Shown here one piece after another: positions 20,251 to 32,579 of a DNA stretch of 64,000 nucleotides. The notes below the pieces were generated by a model. It saw only the letters and a list, made by a program, of their open reading frames with translations. It searched no databases and had not been told where the DNA came from. The translations under genes were made by a program, and so were the position numbers. The DNA is from Isoetes taiwanensis (taxonomy: Eukaryota > Streptophyta > Lycopodiopsida > Isoetales > Isoetaceae): positions 13,495,552 to 13,559,551 of the forward strand of contig JAJEKV010000018.1 in NCBI GenBank assembly GCA_021234155.1, read 5' to 3'. Each line of letters starts with the position of its first letter. Position 1 is the first letter of the stretch.

Positions 20251-21283
20251 ATGTCGGTTCAGGCCTACACGGATGAGTTTATGCGCTTGAGACTGTATGT
20301 ACCTGGTACGAATGAGAAAAGGGCAGTGGAGGGTTATATTGAAGGATTGGCACCATCAATCAAACGGATGGTTAAGGCCATAGATCCAAAATCAGTCGCA
20401 GAGGCAGAGGCTAAAGCATTGAGCCTCGAGGAGGACACGCCAAAGAACCAGTATCCACGTCCTGCGTCTTACTCGCAGCCACGGCCGTCCACACCCTACA
20501 AACCCCGCTCCCCAAGTCCGGGGCCCTCTCAGCAGAACTCTTATGGCCGTCAGGAAAAGAAGGTTACCTTTAGTGCGCCTGATAAGCAGAACAATGCCGG
20601 TAAGGAAGTTCGGAACCTCTTACAGTCTATTCCTAAAGAGGCCCGTGAACAGCTCCGCCGAGATAAGGCATGCTACCGGTGTATGAGGCCAGGACACTTC
20701 ATGCAGAATTGTCCTTATGTCACGCAGACTGCCCAGCTGGCCATGGCCGACCTCGATTGGGATGATCTCGAAGCAACACAACCCGTCGAGGAGGAGGCTC
20801 CCGATTACGTTCACGGTGCGTCTCATATCCTTGCAGCTATAGAAACCGGCAATGCTGAAAGTCAGCCTGCTGTTATTTCCACCATAGGCCGGGTAGACAG
20901 GAAGCCTTTTATAATTCTTATGGACACGGGAAGTACACATAATTTTGCTTCTCCTAGGATGGCCCATGTCTTACGTCTAGAAACATTAAGGTCCCGTCCG
21001 AGACCTGTCACTCTAGCCAGTGGTAAAGTCAGGCATACCCATGGTCGCCGATCAATCTCAACATGCAACTCCCGTGTGCACCTGGGTTGCTTTAGGGGCT
21101 GAATTGATGGATATTGGCAAATATGACCTCATTGTTGGTATGGAATTCCTGGCATCCGCAAAAGCGAACATAGATTGCGAGAAGAGGGAAGTTACCTTCA
21201 ATGCAGCTAATGGAGCTCGGCAGAATCAAGTAAAGGTGAACCTCTCCACCCAATCCTGCAGTCTATGTCCATCAGGCAGTTAG
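20251..21283 (+). pseudogene. Gypsy-1 gag C-terminus, zinc knuckle and protease
   Basis: The open stretch 20251-21102 continues gag (MSVQAYTDEFMRLRLYVPG), then a Pro/Ser-rich linker, a CCHC knuckle CYRCMRPGHFMQNC (residues 141-154 of this stretch), and the aspartic protease with active site ILMDTGSTHNF (catalytic Asp about residue 228). The frame breaks near 21030-21100; the protease C-terminus (YDLIVGMEFLASAKANIDCEK) reads in another frame to 21283. One shift separates them. Gag and protease are thus fused in one frame, as in many chromoviruses. Confidence 0.85.
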
Positions 21284-22965
21284 ATAAAGCTATACACAAG
21301 GAAAAACTCCTTTGCATCGTTATGCTTGCTTCCATCGAGTCGATGCTAAGCAAAAACAAGTAATCAACGCCTCCCCGGAGGGGATTGCTAATCTTCTCCG
21401 CTGAATTTGGTGATCTTTTTCCTGGGATGAGATTCGTAAGCTTCCTCCTTTTAGAGGGGTGGAATGTGAAATAGCTTTAGAACCGTGTACCAAGCCTACC
21501 CAAAGGGTTCGCATCGTATGAGTCCTCCGGAATTGGCGTAACTTAAGAAGCAACTTCAAAAGCTATTAAACCTAGGTTTCATCCGACCTAGTGTTTAGCC
21601 TTTTTGGCGCCCTATTCTCTTTGTTAAGAAAAAAGGACGGCTCACGAGGATGTGTATTGATTACCGACAACTTAACAAGCATACCATCAAGAATCGCTAT
21701 GCTTTGCCTAGGGCGAGATGACCGATGGATCGTTACAAGGGGCTAAGTATTTCTCAAAGATCGATCTTCGCCCGGATACCATCGATAAGGATCAAGGAGG
21801 AGGACATCCATAAATCCGCTTTTCGCACTAGGTATGGGCATTATGAATTCTGATTATGCCTTTTGGATTAACTAATGCCCCAGCAACATTTATGCGACTA
21901 ATGAATGATGTCTTCCGACAATACTTGGATGATTTTGTTGTTATTTTCTTCGATGACATTCTCATCTATAGTAAGACCCTTGAAGAACATGAGAAACATC
22001 TTAGATTGGCCCTACAAAAGCTGAGACGTCATCAACTCTATGCCAAGTTCTCTAAGTGCAAGTTAAGCCACTCCGGAAGGTTGATTATTTAGGCCATATC
22101 ATTTCTTGGCAGAGGGAATTGCTACTGCACCCCAGAAAGATAGAGGCCGTAAGGGAATGGCCTATTCCAGGGAATGTTTCCGAAATCCGCAGCTTCTTGG
22201 GATTAGCGGGATATTACCGGAAATTTGTAAAGGATTTTGCAAAGATTGCAGCTCCTCTTACAAATCTCACCAAGCAGGAAAAGGTGAAAGATTGGATGGA
22301 GCACTGGAAGACGAAGGTCCAGCAAAGCTTCCAGCAGCTTTTAAGGATGCCCTCACATCAGCACCGGTTCTCCACGTTACCGATCCCCGATCAGGATAAG
22401 CTAGTGGCAACAGATGCTAGCAAAATTGCCACGGTGGGGTCCTAATGCGTGGGGAGAGTTATTGCTTATGACTCAAAGAAAATGAACGAGACGAGCAACG
22501 GTATCCTACCCATGATCAAGAATTGTTGGCCGTTGTCCGTGCCCCCGCGAATATGGAGACACTACCTTCTTGGTAGAAGGTTCCAATTGATACCGATCAT
22601 CAAAGTCTCGTTATTTATTCACCCAACCAAATCTTAATCTCCGTCAAAGAAGATGGATGGAATTCCCGGATGAGTATGATTTCGAGATTATGTACAAGCC
22701 TGGCAAGCACAATGTGGTTGCGGATGCATTGTCACGCCATCCCTTGGTGACCCGCACCCATTGCAATGCCATTTCTACGCTTACCAGTGAGTTTGGCAGA
22801 CAGATAGAGCAGACCTTGGCCACGGATCCGGAATTCTGTAACATTTGGGATAGTTTGGCTAAAGAAGCTCTCAGACGAGACGGCAGAGCGCCGACGCTTT
22901 TTCGCGCCTATAAGAAGGAGGGCAACTTATTGTATCACAAGGATAAGCCAGCGTATTGCAACTTC
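21284..22965 (+). pseudogene. Gypsy-1 reverse transcriptase and RNase H, multiply frameshifted
   Basis: RT pieces in order: LLNLGFIRPS (about 21567), [19 protein letters not shown] (about 21651), YFSKIDL (catalytic Asp, about 21750), [14 protein letters not shown] and [11 protein letters not shown] (catalytic Asp pair) in 21856-22092, then FLGLAGYYRKFVKDFAKIAAPL (about 22196). RNase H: LVATDAS (about 22399), VIAYDSKKMN, then EYDFEIMYKPGKHNVVADALSR in 22657-22992. At least five frame changes lie in 21280-21860 and 22060-22660, while the flanking zinc knuckle and integrase are nearly clean. That clustering may be assembly error. Confidence 0.83.
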
Positions 22966-24334
22966 GTGAGTACGGAAACTCATTCTTCATGACACGCACA
23001 ATAGCCCTATAGCTGGACACGTAGGGTTTATGAAAACCTACTTTAAGATTCGTTCCAGCTATTTCTGGCCTTCTATGAAGAAGGACATTGCCAGATACAT
23101 TAGGCAGTGTCAGGTATGCCAGCAGACTAAAGCAGAACAGTTAAGAATCCCAGGTGAGCTACAACCTCTGGATGTGCCCAACGCCAAATGGGAAGTAATA
23201 ACCATGGATTTCATTGTGGGCCTTCCAAGAACTCTCCGAGGATATGATGCCTTAATGGTTGTGGTCGACAAATTGTCCAAAATGGCTCATTTCTTGCCAT
23301 GCCGTACCACGGACACAGCCTTTGATACTGCTCTACTTTTCGCCAAGGAAATCTTCAGATTACACGGAATGCCACGAGTAATTGTGTCGGATAGGGATCC
23401 CAAATTTGTGAGCGCATTCTGGAAAGATTTCTTTACCACCATTCAGACCAAGCTTGCTATGAGCACAGCATATCATCCTCAAACAGATGGCCAAACAGAG
23501 CGGACCAATCGCATTATAGAGGATATGCTAAGAAGTTATGTGTGGAGTAAGCAATCACAATGGGCTGACTATATTTATCTGGTCGAGTTTGCTTATAACA
23601 GCATGAAACAGGAATCTTCCAGGATGTCTCCCTTTATGATAAATTATGGTTACCAATGCCTCACCCCAGATACATGGCATAACCCCGTCTCTAAAGTAGA
23701 GGTTTCTCAACAACTCCTCTTAGAGATGCAAGCGCTGGTCGAAGAAGTTCGTGGTTATTTATTAGCTGCACGCAGTCGTCAGAAGAGTGTGGCCGACAAA
23801 CACAGAACCCCACGCATTTTCCAGGTGGGCGACTCGGTTTGGCTTAAGATTAAAGTGAAACAAGCCAAGCTTAAGATTGGCAACTGCAAGAAGTTGGCAC
23901 CCAGATGGGCTGGACCGTTCAAGATTCTTGACCGTGTTGGAGAGCAGGCATATCGCTTGGATTTGCCGCCCCGCTTGAAGATCCATAAAGTCTTTCACGT
24001 GAGTCTTCTCAAGCAACACACCCCTGATCCAGAGGAGGTTTTAGACACCCCAACCCTCCTAGAAATGACGGAGGAGCAACTCGAGATAGTCCCTGAAGCT
24101 CTTCTTGATCGAGCTTACAAACAAACAAGAAGGACTCAAATGTTGCAATACCTGGTCAAGTGGAAACACTTACCAGTTGAGGATGCTACGTGGGTGATGA
24201 AGATAGACCTTGACAAGCACTATCCGGACTTCATGCGGGAATCTCAAGGCCGCACCATCAACGATGCGATCAACCCCGCTTCCGGCGGTAAGTGCAAGAC
24301 TTGTGTCGCCAAGAAGTATGTGGAACAGGGATAG
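22966..24334 (+). CDS. Gypsy-1 integrase with C-terminal chromodomain
   Basis: Long open frame; first ATG 23030, but the frame is open from about 22966 and includes the zinc-finger histidines (LHDTHNSPIAGH). Counting from ATG 23030: zinc-finger cysteines C27 and C30; catalytic D60 (TMDFIVG), D121 (VSDRDPKF) and E157 (GQTERTN), a DD(35)E spacing; GPF/Y-like module APRWAGPFKIL at about 288; chromodomain from about 350 to 405 (LEIVPEALLDRAYKQT; YLVKWKHLPVEDATWV). Chromodomains steer integration to particular chromatin marks. All catalytic residues are present, so this part is intact; a one-base break at about 22970 separates it from RNase H. Confidence 0.92.
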
Positions 24335-24335
24335 A
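24318..24335 (+). other. Probable polypurine tract of Gypsy-1
   Basis: ATGTGGAACAGGGATAGA lies directly before the 3' LTR and overlaps the end of the integrase frame. It is purine-rich but less pure than usual. Confidence 0.45.
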
Positions 24336-25927
24336 TGCATCATACGTTCCAAGTATTTATACGGTATATGTATAAATATATTGACACGTCACCCAGTATA
24401 GATACACAACTATGGGGCATGTTGACCTAGGGGGTTGGCCACAATGGATTTAATTAGCTATGCTAACTTAATTATAAAGGATAATTACCTAAATACTTGC
24501 TATTAAGACACCTAATGGTGGGAAGGCGCCATTTGGCATAACCTGGGTGGCTAGCATGGGGGTTTCTAAACCAAGCCACCAAAACAGCGCCACCCCCATC
24601 TCACCCCAATTTCACCCAACCCGGCACCAGAAGCTAAAAGCTAAGCGCTCGGGGCCCAATTTCTTGAACCTCGCCCAATCGCCAAGACACCCTTTAACCA
24701 ATTATCGCCACCCCAAGACAAAGACTATGGAGGCACCCCTTGACAACGGCTCTAATGAAGAAACACTGGTCAGTGGTAGTTTAATTTGCAATTTGTAGAA
24801 TAATACTTTGGTGTTCTTGTCTGACTAGTTTTGGTTCAGATTAACCCTTCTTTGGTAACTAGGAATATTGTTCAATTATGAATGATGCTCTGTATGGAAT
24901 GGTCGATGTCTCTATGAGTTAGTTCAGTAATTTCCAGTAAACAGGGGTTAAAAGGGGGGTAGAGGCCTCTGAGCTCAAGTATAGAATGCTCCTAGTACTT
25001 CCTTAAATGCCCTACTAGATTCGGCCTGTGCACAAGAGCCCACCGGGTCATAGGCGCTATGGTCTGGCTTAGCACCAGACAAGGGACGCAGTGGTGAAGT
25101 AGGGGGTGGGGTCTTGCACGAGCATAAAAGGCTCCTGAGACTCCTACAGTGGGCTAGGCCTGATAGCCGGTCACGTGGAGGGCCGGGTATGGGTCTGACA
25201 CTCCCTGGGTGTAGTGGTGTGACCCGTATGGGGCACCATGCACTTTGAGTAGAATTAGGGTGAGTAAGTCGGGTACGGATGCGGGGGTCGCTGATGCGGC
25301 ACGTATTCTCTAGCTCACCCACGACACCACCGGGTGATCCCGGAAGGGGCGCCCCCAGGCACCTCATCGGACCTGGTGTCATGAACCCGGAGTAGACTCA
25401 AAGGGTGATCCCTAGAGTCTACGTCTCGAAGGCTATAGCGGCCATAAGCGTGATTCGACCCATCCGCAAAGTGTGCATGGGGAGGGGCGGATGGAGTGGA
25501 CAACCCTAGCCGATGTTCTATGCCGCCCAACGCCATGCCAAGATTCGGTCCGCCGATCTCCCGAGACCTGGGTGATCGGGCCGCTCCCCACTAGAGTCTG
25601 AGCCGGGGTAGAACCTGGGTTTTGGGTGTTTTCTTAGTCTTAGATGCATATTCTTGCCGTTGGTATTTGGATGGATGTGCCACCCTTCGAGGTGGTTATT
25701 TATATGTGATTTATGCTGTGTGCTAACCCTTGTATTCATGCTTCCGCGACGTAGGCCCATCATCCGGCGTGGGCGAATGACCCGTTCCTTGTCCTTCACC
25801 TGAGCGTCTCTACGTAGACGGCCCGGGTTAGATGGAGGGCCCTGCTCCTGGCGCGATGGTCGCCATGGGAGGGGAAAGTCCCCGTATGTATACGGCCGGG
25901 GGTCGTATATATTCAGGGAGTGTCACA
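24336..25927 (+). repeat. Gypsy-1 3' LTR (uninterrupted)
   Basis: Begins TGCATCATACGTTCC (the 5' LTR has TGTGACGTTCC) and ends GTGTCACA before the duplication GAGCA (25928-25932). Its intact GGGGTCTTGCACG shows the empty site of Gypsy-2. Confidence 0.9.
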
Positions 25928-27230
25928 GAGCATGTACTCTGAGGTGGGATATCCCGAATCCGCTATGATGTACGGTAACACCCTTCTACCATGCAAGCGC
26001 CTCGAAGGACCACTCAAGATACGTCTCCTAGACAATTTGGCATATAAAGGAGACTTGTAGAAGTGACTCGTGTCATGAGCACCTCCGGGAGCATCACAGC
26101 AAACGTCCCAAAAAATCAAATTAGGATCACAAACTGCTTGCAACAATATCGAAAAGAAATCATGCCTGCACCAATAATCAGCCACGCCAAATTTCCTTTC
26201 AGGAGCAACTCTGAAGGGAATGTGCGTGCCATCTATAGCTCCAGCAACCTGGGGCACACCAGATATAGCCTCAAAGGCCTGCATAATTTCTCTAAGCCTC
26301 TCACCAGTGGGAGTCATTATGAACATGGGCCTGAGCTGTGTTGAGATAATGCTGACAACAATTCCTGTGTACTTGTGTACTGTGCTAGCACCCAATCCAA
26401 ATTGCTCTGCACAAATAAAGCATTTTTATTGTGTGCAAGCCTAAAGAGTACTACTGCAACTGCTTTAATCTTCTCTATTGGCTCCCTGACCATAGTTTGA
26501 AGATCTGCTTGTGGAATATGTGGAATAACGAATTGCAGTAACTTCTCAAACGAATGTGCACCCATCCTATAAAACGAACGGAATTTATACTCACCACAAA
26601 TGCCGGATTCCAGCCACAATGTGCTGCTCATCTCGTTCCAAAATGTGATCTGCCTCGGATAGATCCAATACTCTCGTGGTTTATTTCTTGGTTGAAGCAT
26701 CAGCAGCAGTAGAAAGTGAATGCAAAGATTCATGATGAGTTCAAAAACTTCTTCAAAATCAGAGATATTGTGCAAAGAATCCATTTCGTCTTCATCATCG
26801 GACGATGATAGTATGGCAGCATGAGAGAGCACGCAATCCATACTATGGGAAAAGGAACTACGCAATCCAGACACCTGCTAGTTCAGGCTTAAATCTTGGC
26901 TGCTAGCATTCCAATCTCAAAGATAAGAAATCGATGATGTCAAGAACAAGAAATCTCCGCATAAACATAATTGGCTGTGGTCGATAATTGGCTCCAACAG
27001 GGGCGTGAGAGCCATGCTATGGAAAAGGGAACGTGAGAGCGTGGTCGATTTTCTTGAGCGTGGTCGATTTAACGTGAGAGCTGCTTTTTCGAAAAACAGC
27101 CCGTTAAAAAAATGCCAGAAATGCTGGCGCTGATCCCTAAGCGCATGTGAACATACCAGCAGCCTGCTGCACCGCCACAAAATTTCCGCCAAAATAATTT
27201 TGCCGTTGCCGGCCTCATGTGAATCCAGCA
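25928..27230 (-). mobile_element. PIF/Harbinger element beta, right part
   Basis: Resumes the element from the duplicated GAGCA; contains the transposase core and N-terminus and ends with the right inverted repeat TCATGTGAATCCAGCA at 27230, followed by TTTAA and the next element. Confidence 0.88.
25933..26874 (-). pseudogene. Harbinger transposase, N-terminus and catalytic core (element beta)
   Basis: The N-terminal frame starts at 26874 (MSGLRSSFSHSMDC), with an acidic patch and a helical region (FEKLLQFVIPHIPQADLQ; KIKAVAVVLFRLAHN). A one-base loss near 26430 shifts to the core frame below 26430, with QVAGAIDGTHIPF (catalytic Asp 1), CCDAPGGAHDTSHF and YIIADSGYP (catalytic Asp 2). The frame runs to 25933, where Gypsy-1 cuts it; the catalytic Glu is at 3150-3190. 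DDE_Tnp_4 (HARBI1-like) family, acting in the nucleus on element ends. Inactivated by frameshift, internal TAG and insertion. Confidence 0.87.
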
Positions 27231-27235
27231 TTTAA

Positions 27236-28966
27236 TGGCCCATTCACATGATGGGTATTTTTGGCAGCAGCGTCGACGTCGCGGAAACTTGCCTCACCGC
27301 GCTTCGAAAAATTGTGACGCCACGCGTGCTGCTGCACGCGGGCCAGCTGCTACAGGTGGCTGCAAAGGGGCTCTTGCTGCTGCGCCGCCATGTACGAGAG
27401 GACTTCATATTCACATGAGAGATCACGGCAACAGCATCGGCTGTGGATTTCGGAACTTCTTCTTCTCACCATTTCGGTTTCATAGCAGTCGATCCAAATC
27501 CTTTTGTCTTCATTCCAACCCAAGGATTTTTGCAGCCTTTAGACAAACCGAACCTGTGATGCAGAGCAAGCTTTCAGACAAACTGGAATCTGTGATCCCG
27601 ATAATTCCTAATCTCTGATCCATTCCAAATCCCCAATCCGAATTTCTGATCCCTGATCTCTGATCTGCCTGTCCATCCACATTCCCAATCCGAATCTTTC
27701 ATCCAAATCTTTCATCCAAATCTTTGAGCAGGCATACGAATCTTTCATCCCAAATTGTTGATCCCGAGTCCGGCAATCCATCTGATATGGATTTGAATTC
27801 CGTCCCCATTGATCTCGAAGAAGAGGATGACATTGAGATTGTGCCCTCCACGCAGCTCCCTACTGTTGACGATGAAGAATCTTCAGAAACTGAAGAAGCA
27901 GACGAAGATGGTATTGAGAACGAGGACACTTCTCAGTCCGTCAATGCAGCAGGAAAGCAGAAACTATGGCCTCCAAATGCCATAGAAATTCTTGTGGAGG
28001 AGTACTGTGATGTCAAACTCAATAAGCTGAACGGTGGTTCAGGAAGAAATATTACATTGCAATTGCTGAGAGATTGAACGCCGAGCTGCAAATGGTGTAC
28101 TCGCATAAACAGGTAAAGAATAAGATTGAGGGTTTGATTAAAAAATATAAGTCTGAGAAGCAAAAGAAATCTAGGACCGGTTCAATTCGAAGTAATTGGC
28201 AATTTTTCGATCAATTTGATGTTTTGCTTGGGGAATCTTCCAAAGTTGTTGGTTTGCCAGGGGGTTCCACAGAGGCTGGCTTTAAGCCTTGCACAAAGCG
28301 TAAGCTTAGTCAGGCAGCTAGTTCTGGATCAATTGCTACAAAGGCTAGTTCTTGCTCAGTGGCTACAAAAGATAGTATTGTTAAAAGAAAAAAGTTTTGT
28401 GGAAGTAATACTGTCACTGATCCAGATGCTCCAAGGCCAGAGTATACAGTTGTAACACCCAAATCCACCAACTCAGTTCCTGTGCCAGTGCCAACAGAAG
28501 ATGCTGATGCACGAGATGATGAGATCTCATCACCAACAGAAAAGGAATTGAAAATCACATCTTCTGGTTTGCGAGGGAAGAAGGAAGGTACCAAATCTGC
28601 TGCAATTATCCTTGCTGAGGCCATGCGTGATGTTACAAACGTTCACAAGGAATTGAAGTTAATGGAGTTGAAACAACGCGCTGAGGCTGAGGACAAAAGA
28701 GCAGAGGCTAGGAAAGAGGCAGAAGCTAGACGTTGCAATTCGAAGGCAAGAACTTCTGGCACTAGAGGCTACGAAACGGAAAGAGGAGTTGCAATTGCAA
28801 CTAACCCAGATGAAGATGCAGTTGCAGATCCAGCTTCAAGGACGCCCAGCCAGTATATTTGATGTCCCAGGCTGCATGACGGTGGTTTTCCTAGTACTCA
28901 AACATCCCAAGGTCATCCATTTTGATTTTTTTGTTTATCTTTTTTGAGTTTATGTCTTAAGCAATG
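27236..28966. mobile_element. PIF/Harbinger element gamma (left half only)
   Basis: Left inverted repeat at 27236, Myb-like gene, then truncated after TATGTCTTAAGCAATG, with TAA (28967-28969) followed by the next left end. No transposase and no right end. Confidence 0.85.
27787..28862 (+). pseudogene. Harbinger Myb/trihelix-like protein (element gamma)
   Basis: ATG 27787. Acidic N-terminus (LEEEDDIEIVPSTQLP; SSETEEADEDGIENED) is intact. A short deletion with replacement at about 28036-28050 (GGAAATTTCAGGAAGAAAG in delta) shifts the frame inside the trihelix domain. The remainder is open from 28074 to 28862, with the Ser/Ala/Lys linker, a 24-base loss near 28583 (delta and epsilon have KTRARRxE there) and a changed C-terminus. 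Broken by one frameshift in the DNA-binding domain. Confidence 0.8.
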
Positions 28967-28969
28967 TAA

Positions 28970-30878
28970 TGGCCCACTCACATGATGGGTATTTTTGGCA
29001 GCAGCGTCGACGTCGCGAAAACTTGCCTCACCGCGCTTCAAAAAATTGTGACGCCACGCGTGCTGCTGCACGCGGGCCAGCTGCTACAGGTGGCGGCAAA
29101 GGGGCCTTGCTGTTGCGCCGCCATGTATGAGAGGACTTCATATTCACATGAGAGATCACGGCAACGGCATCGGCTGCGAATTTCGGAACTTCTTCTTCTC
29201 ACCATTTCGGTTTCATAGCAGTCGATCCAAATCCTTTTGTCTTCAGTCCAACCCAAGGATTTTTGCAGCCTTTAGACAAACCGAACCTGTGATGCAGAGC
29301 AAGCTTTCAGAGAAACCAGAATTGTGATCCCGATAATTCCTAATCTCTGATCCATTCCAAATCCCCAATCCGAATTTCTGATCCCTGATCTCTGATCTGC
29401 CCGTCCATCCACATTCCCAATCCGAATCTTTCATCCAAATCTTTCATCCAAATCTTTGAGCAGGCATACGAATCTTTCATCCCAAATTGTTGATCCCGAG
29501 TCCAGCAATCCATCTGATATGGATTTGAATTCCGTCCCCATTGATCTCGAAGAAGAGGATGACATTGAGATTGTCCCCTCCACGCAGCTCCCTACTGTTG
29601 ACGATGAAGAATCTTCAGAAACTGAAGAAGCAGACGAAGATGGTATTGAGAACGAGGACACTTCTCAGTCCGTCAATGCAGCAGGAAAGCAGAAACTATG
29701 GCCTCCAAATGCCATAGAAGTTCTTGTGGAGGAGTACTGTGATGTCAAACTCAATAAGCTGAACGGTGGAAATTTCAGGAAGAAAGATTACATTGCAATT
29801 GCTGAGAGATTGAACGCCGAGCTGCAAATGGTGTACTCGCATAAACAGGTAAAGAATAAGATTGAGGGTTTGATTAAGAAATATAAGTCTGAGAAGCAAA
29901 AGAAATCTAGGACCGGTTCAATTCCAAGTAATTGGCAATTTTTCGATCAATTTGATGTTTTGCTTGGGGAATCTTCCAAAGTTGTTGGTTTTCCAGGGGG
30001 TTCCACAGAGGCTGGCTTTAAGCCTTGCACAAAGCGTAAGCTTAGTCAGGCAGCTAGTTCTGGATCAATTGTTACAAAGGCTAGTTCTTGCTCAGTGGCT
30101 ACAAAAGATAGTATTGTTAAAAGAAAAAAGTTTTGTGGAAGTATCATCACACCGATCCGGATGCTCCAAGGCCGAGTATACAGCTTGTAACACCCAAATC
30201 CACCAACTCGGTTCGCGTGCCGATTGCCAGCGAAGATGCCGATGCACAGATGATGAGATCTCATCACCAACGTAAAAGGAATTGAAAATCACATCTTCCG
30301 GGTTTGCGAGGGAAGAAAACCGAAAGCACGGCGCGGCCGAGGAAGGTACCAAATCTGCTGCAATTATCCTTGCTGAGGCCATGCGTGATGTTACAAACAT
30401 TCACAAGGAATTGAAGTTAATGGAGTTGAAACAATGCGCTGAGGCTGAGGACAGAAGAGCAGAGGCTAGGAAAGAGGCAGAAGCTAGACGTGAAGATGCA
30501 ATTCGAAGGCAAGAACTTCTGGCACTAGAGGCTACGAAACGGAAAGAGGAGTTGCAATTGCAACTAACCCAGATGAAGATGCAGTTGCAGATCCAGCTTC
30601 AAGGACGCCCAGCCAGTATATTTGATCTCCCAGGCTCGGATATGCATGACGGTGGTTTTCCTAGTACTCAAACATCCCAAGGTCATCCATTTTGATTTTT
30701 TTTGTTTATTGCATGACGGTGGTTTTCCTAGTACTCAAACATCCCAAGGTCATCCATTTTGATTTTTTTGTTTATCTTTTTTGAGTTTATGTCTTAAGTG
30801 ATGGTGGTATCATTTTAATATAATATAAGTTTATGAGTTTCTTTGATTTCAATGCAATGCAATCTAAAGAATGCAATG
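28970..30878. mobile_element. PIF/Harbinger element delta (left half only)
   Basis: Left end TGGCCCACTCACATGA at 28970, Myb-like gene, then AATGCAATG and TAA (30879-30881) directly before epsilon. It contains a 55-60-bp tandem duplication of its 3' region (TGCATGACGGTGGTTTTCC at about 30645 and 30710). Its right-hand break point equals that of gamma. Confidence 0.85.
29519..30695 (+). pseudogene. Harbinger Myb/trihelix-like protein (element delta), longest intact N-terminal part
   Basis: ATG 29519. Open to 30190, with the acidic N-terminus, the full trihelix-like domain (WPPNAIEVLVEEYCDVK; FRKKDYIAIAERLNAELQ; HKQVKNKIEGLIKKYK; NWQFFDQFDVLLG) and the Ser-rich linker. At 30150-30330 it is scrambled relative to gamma and epsilon, mostly where those read CAG or CTG. 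The coiled-coil end (ELKLMELKQCAEAEDRR to MKMQLQIQLQGRPASIFDL) reads in another frame to 30695. If the 30150-30330 differences are read errors, this copy would be a complete gene. Confidence 0.82.
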
Positions 30879-31418
30879 TAATGGCCCATTCACATGATGG
30901 GTATTTTTGGCAGCAGCGTCGACGTCGCGGAAACTTGCCTCACGGCCGAAAAATTTAGACGCCGCAGCGTCTTTTTGCCGCGACGCTGGCCACCGCTACG
31001 GTGGTCGCAAAGTGGCCCTTGCTGCTGCGCCGCCATGTACGAGAGGACTTCATATTCACATGAGAGATCACGGCAACGGCATCGGCTGCGGATTTCGGAA
31101 CTTCTTCTTCTCACCATTTCGGTTTCATAGCAGTCGATCCAAATCCTTTTGTCTTCAGTCCAACCCAAGGATTTTTGCAGCCTTTAGACAAACCGAACCT
31201 GTGATGCAGAGCAAGCTTTCAGACAAACCGGAATCTGTGATCCCGATAATTCCTAATCTCTGATCCATTCCAAATCCCCAATCCGAATTTCTGATCCCTG
31301 ATCTCTGATCTGCCCGTCCATCCTCATTCCCAATCCGAATCTTTCATCCAAATCTTTGAGCAGGCATACGAATCTTTCATCCCAAATTGTTGATCCCGAG
31401 TCCGGCAATCCATCTGAT

Positions 31419-32565
31419 ATGGATTTGAATTCCGTCCCCATTGATCTTGAAGAAGAGGATGACATTGACATTGTGCCCTCCACGCAGCTCCCTACTGTTG
31501 ACGAAGAAGAATCTTCAGAAACTGAAGAAGCAGACGAAGATGATATTGAGAACGAGGACGCTTCTCAGTCCGTCAATGCAGCAGGAAAGCAGAAACTATG
31601 GCCTCCAAATGCCATAGAAATTCTTGTGGAGGAGTACTGTGATGTCAAACTCAATAAGCTGAACGGTGGAAATTTCAGGAAGAAAGATTACATTGCAATT
31701 GCTGAGAGATTGAACGCCGAGCTGCAAATGGTGTACTCGCATAAATAGGTAAAAGAATAAGATTGAGGGTTTGATTAAGAAATATAAGTCTGAGAAGCAA
31801 AAGAAATCTAGGACCGGTTCAATTCCAAGTAATTGGCAATTTTTCGATCAATTTGATGGTTTGCCAGGGGGTTCCACAGAGGCTGGCTTTAAGCCTTGCA
31901 CAAAGCGTAAGCTTAGTCAGGCAGCTAGTTCTGGATCAATTGCTACAAAGGCTAGTTCTTGCTCAGTGGCTACAAAAGATAGTATTGTTAAAAGAAAAAA
32001 GTTTTGTGGAAATAATACTGTCACTGATCCAGATGCTCCAAGGCCAGAGTATACAGTTGTAACACCCAAATCCACTAACTCAGTTCCTGTGCCAGTGCCA
32101 ACAGAAGATGCTGATGCACGAGATGATGAGATCTCATCACCAACAGAAAAGGAATTGAAAATCACATCTTCTGGTTTGCGAGGGAAGAAAACCAGAGCAC
32201 GGCGTACTGAGGAAGGTACCAAATCTGCTGCAATTATCCTTGCTGAGGCCATGCGTGATGTTACAAACATTCACAAGGAATTGAAGTTAATGGAGTTGAA
32301 ACAACGCGCTGAGGCTGAGGACAGAAGAGCAGAGGCTAGGAAAGAGGCAGAAGCTAGACGTGAAGATGCAATTCGAAGGCAAGAACTTCTGGCACTAGAG
32401 GCTACGAAACGGAAAGAGGAGTTGCAATTGCAACTAACCCAGATGAAGATGCAGTTGCAGATCCAGCTTCAAGGACGCCCAACCAGTATATTTGATCTCC
32501 CAGGCTCGGATATGCATGACGGTGGTTTTCCTAGTACTCAAACATCCCAAGGTCATCCATTTTGA
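31419..32565 (+). pseudogene. Harbinger Myb/trihelix-like protein (element epsilon), stop in DNA-binding domain
   Basis: ATG 31419; acidic N-terminus and first two-thirds of the trihelix domain are intact. CAG has become TAG at 31746-31748 (after YSHK), with an extra A a few bases on. The frame is open again from 31771 to 32565. A loss of about 27 bases near 31857 removes part of the conserved DVLLGESSK stretch. The coiled coil (residues ELKLMELKQRAEAEDRR onward) is complete. Not functional as read. Confidence 0.85.
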
Positions 32566-32579
32566 TTTTTTTGTTTATC

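Larger units (their letters stand above)
3255..25927 (+). mobile_element. Gypsy-1: chromodomain Ty3/gypsy LTR retrotransposon with extra ORFs upstream of gag
   Basis: Complete element with LTRs of about 1.59 kb (TG...CA ends, short inverted TGTGAC/GTCACA), a tRNA-Met primer site at 14757, gag-protease-RT-RNase H-integrase-chromodomain in that order, and a 5-bp GAGCA duplication. The chromodomain after integrase places it among chromoviruses. Its 5' LTR is interrupted by Gypsy-2 (4024-13930) and its gag by a SINE. Without the Gypsy-2 insertion it is about 12.8 kb, long for a chromovirus because of roughly 4 kb of extra sequence between primer site and gag. Frames in protease, RT and RNase H are broken as read. 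Confidence 0.9.
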
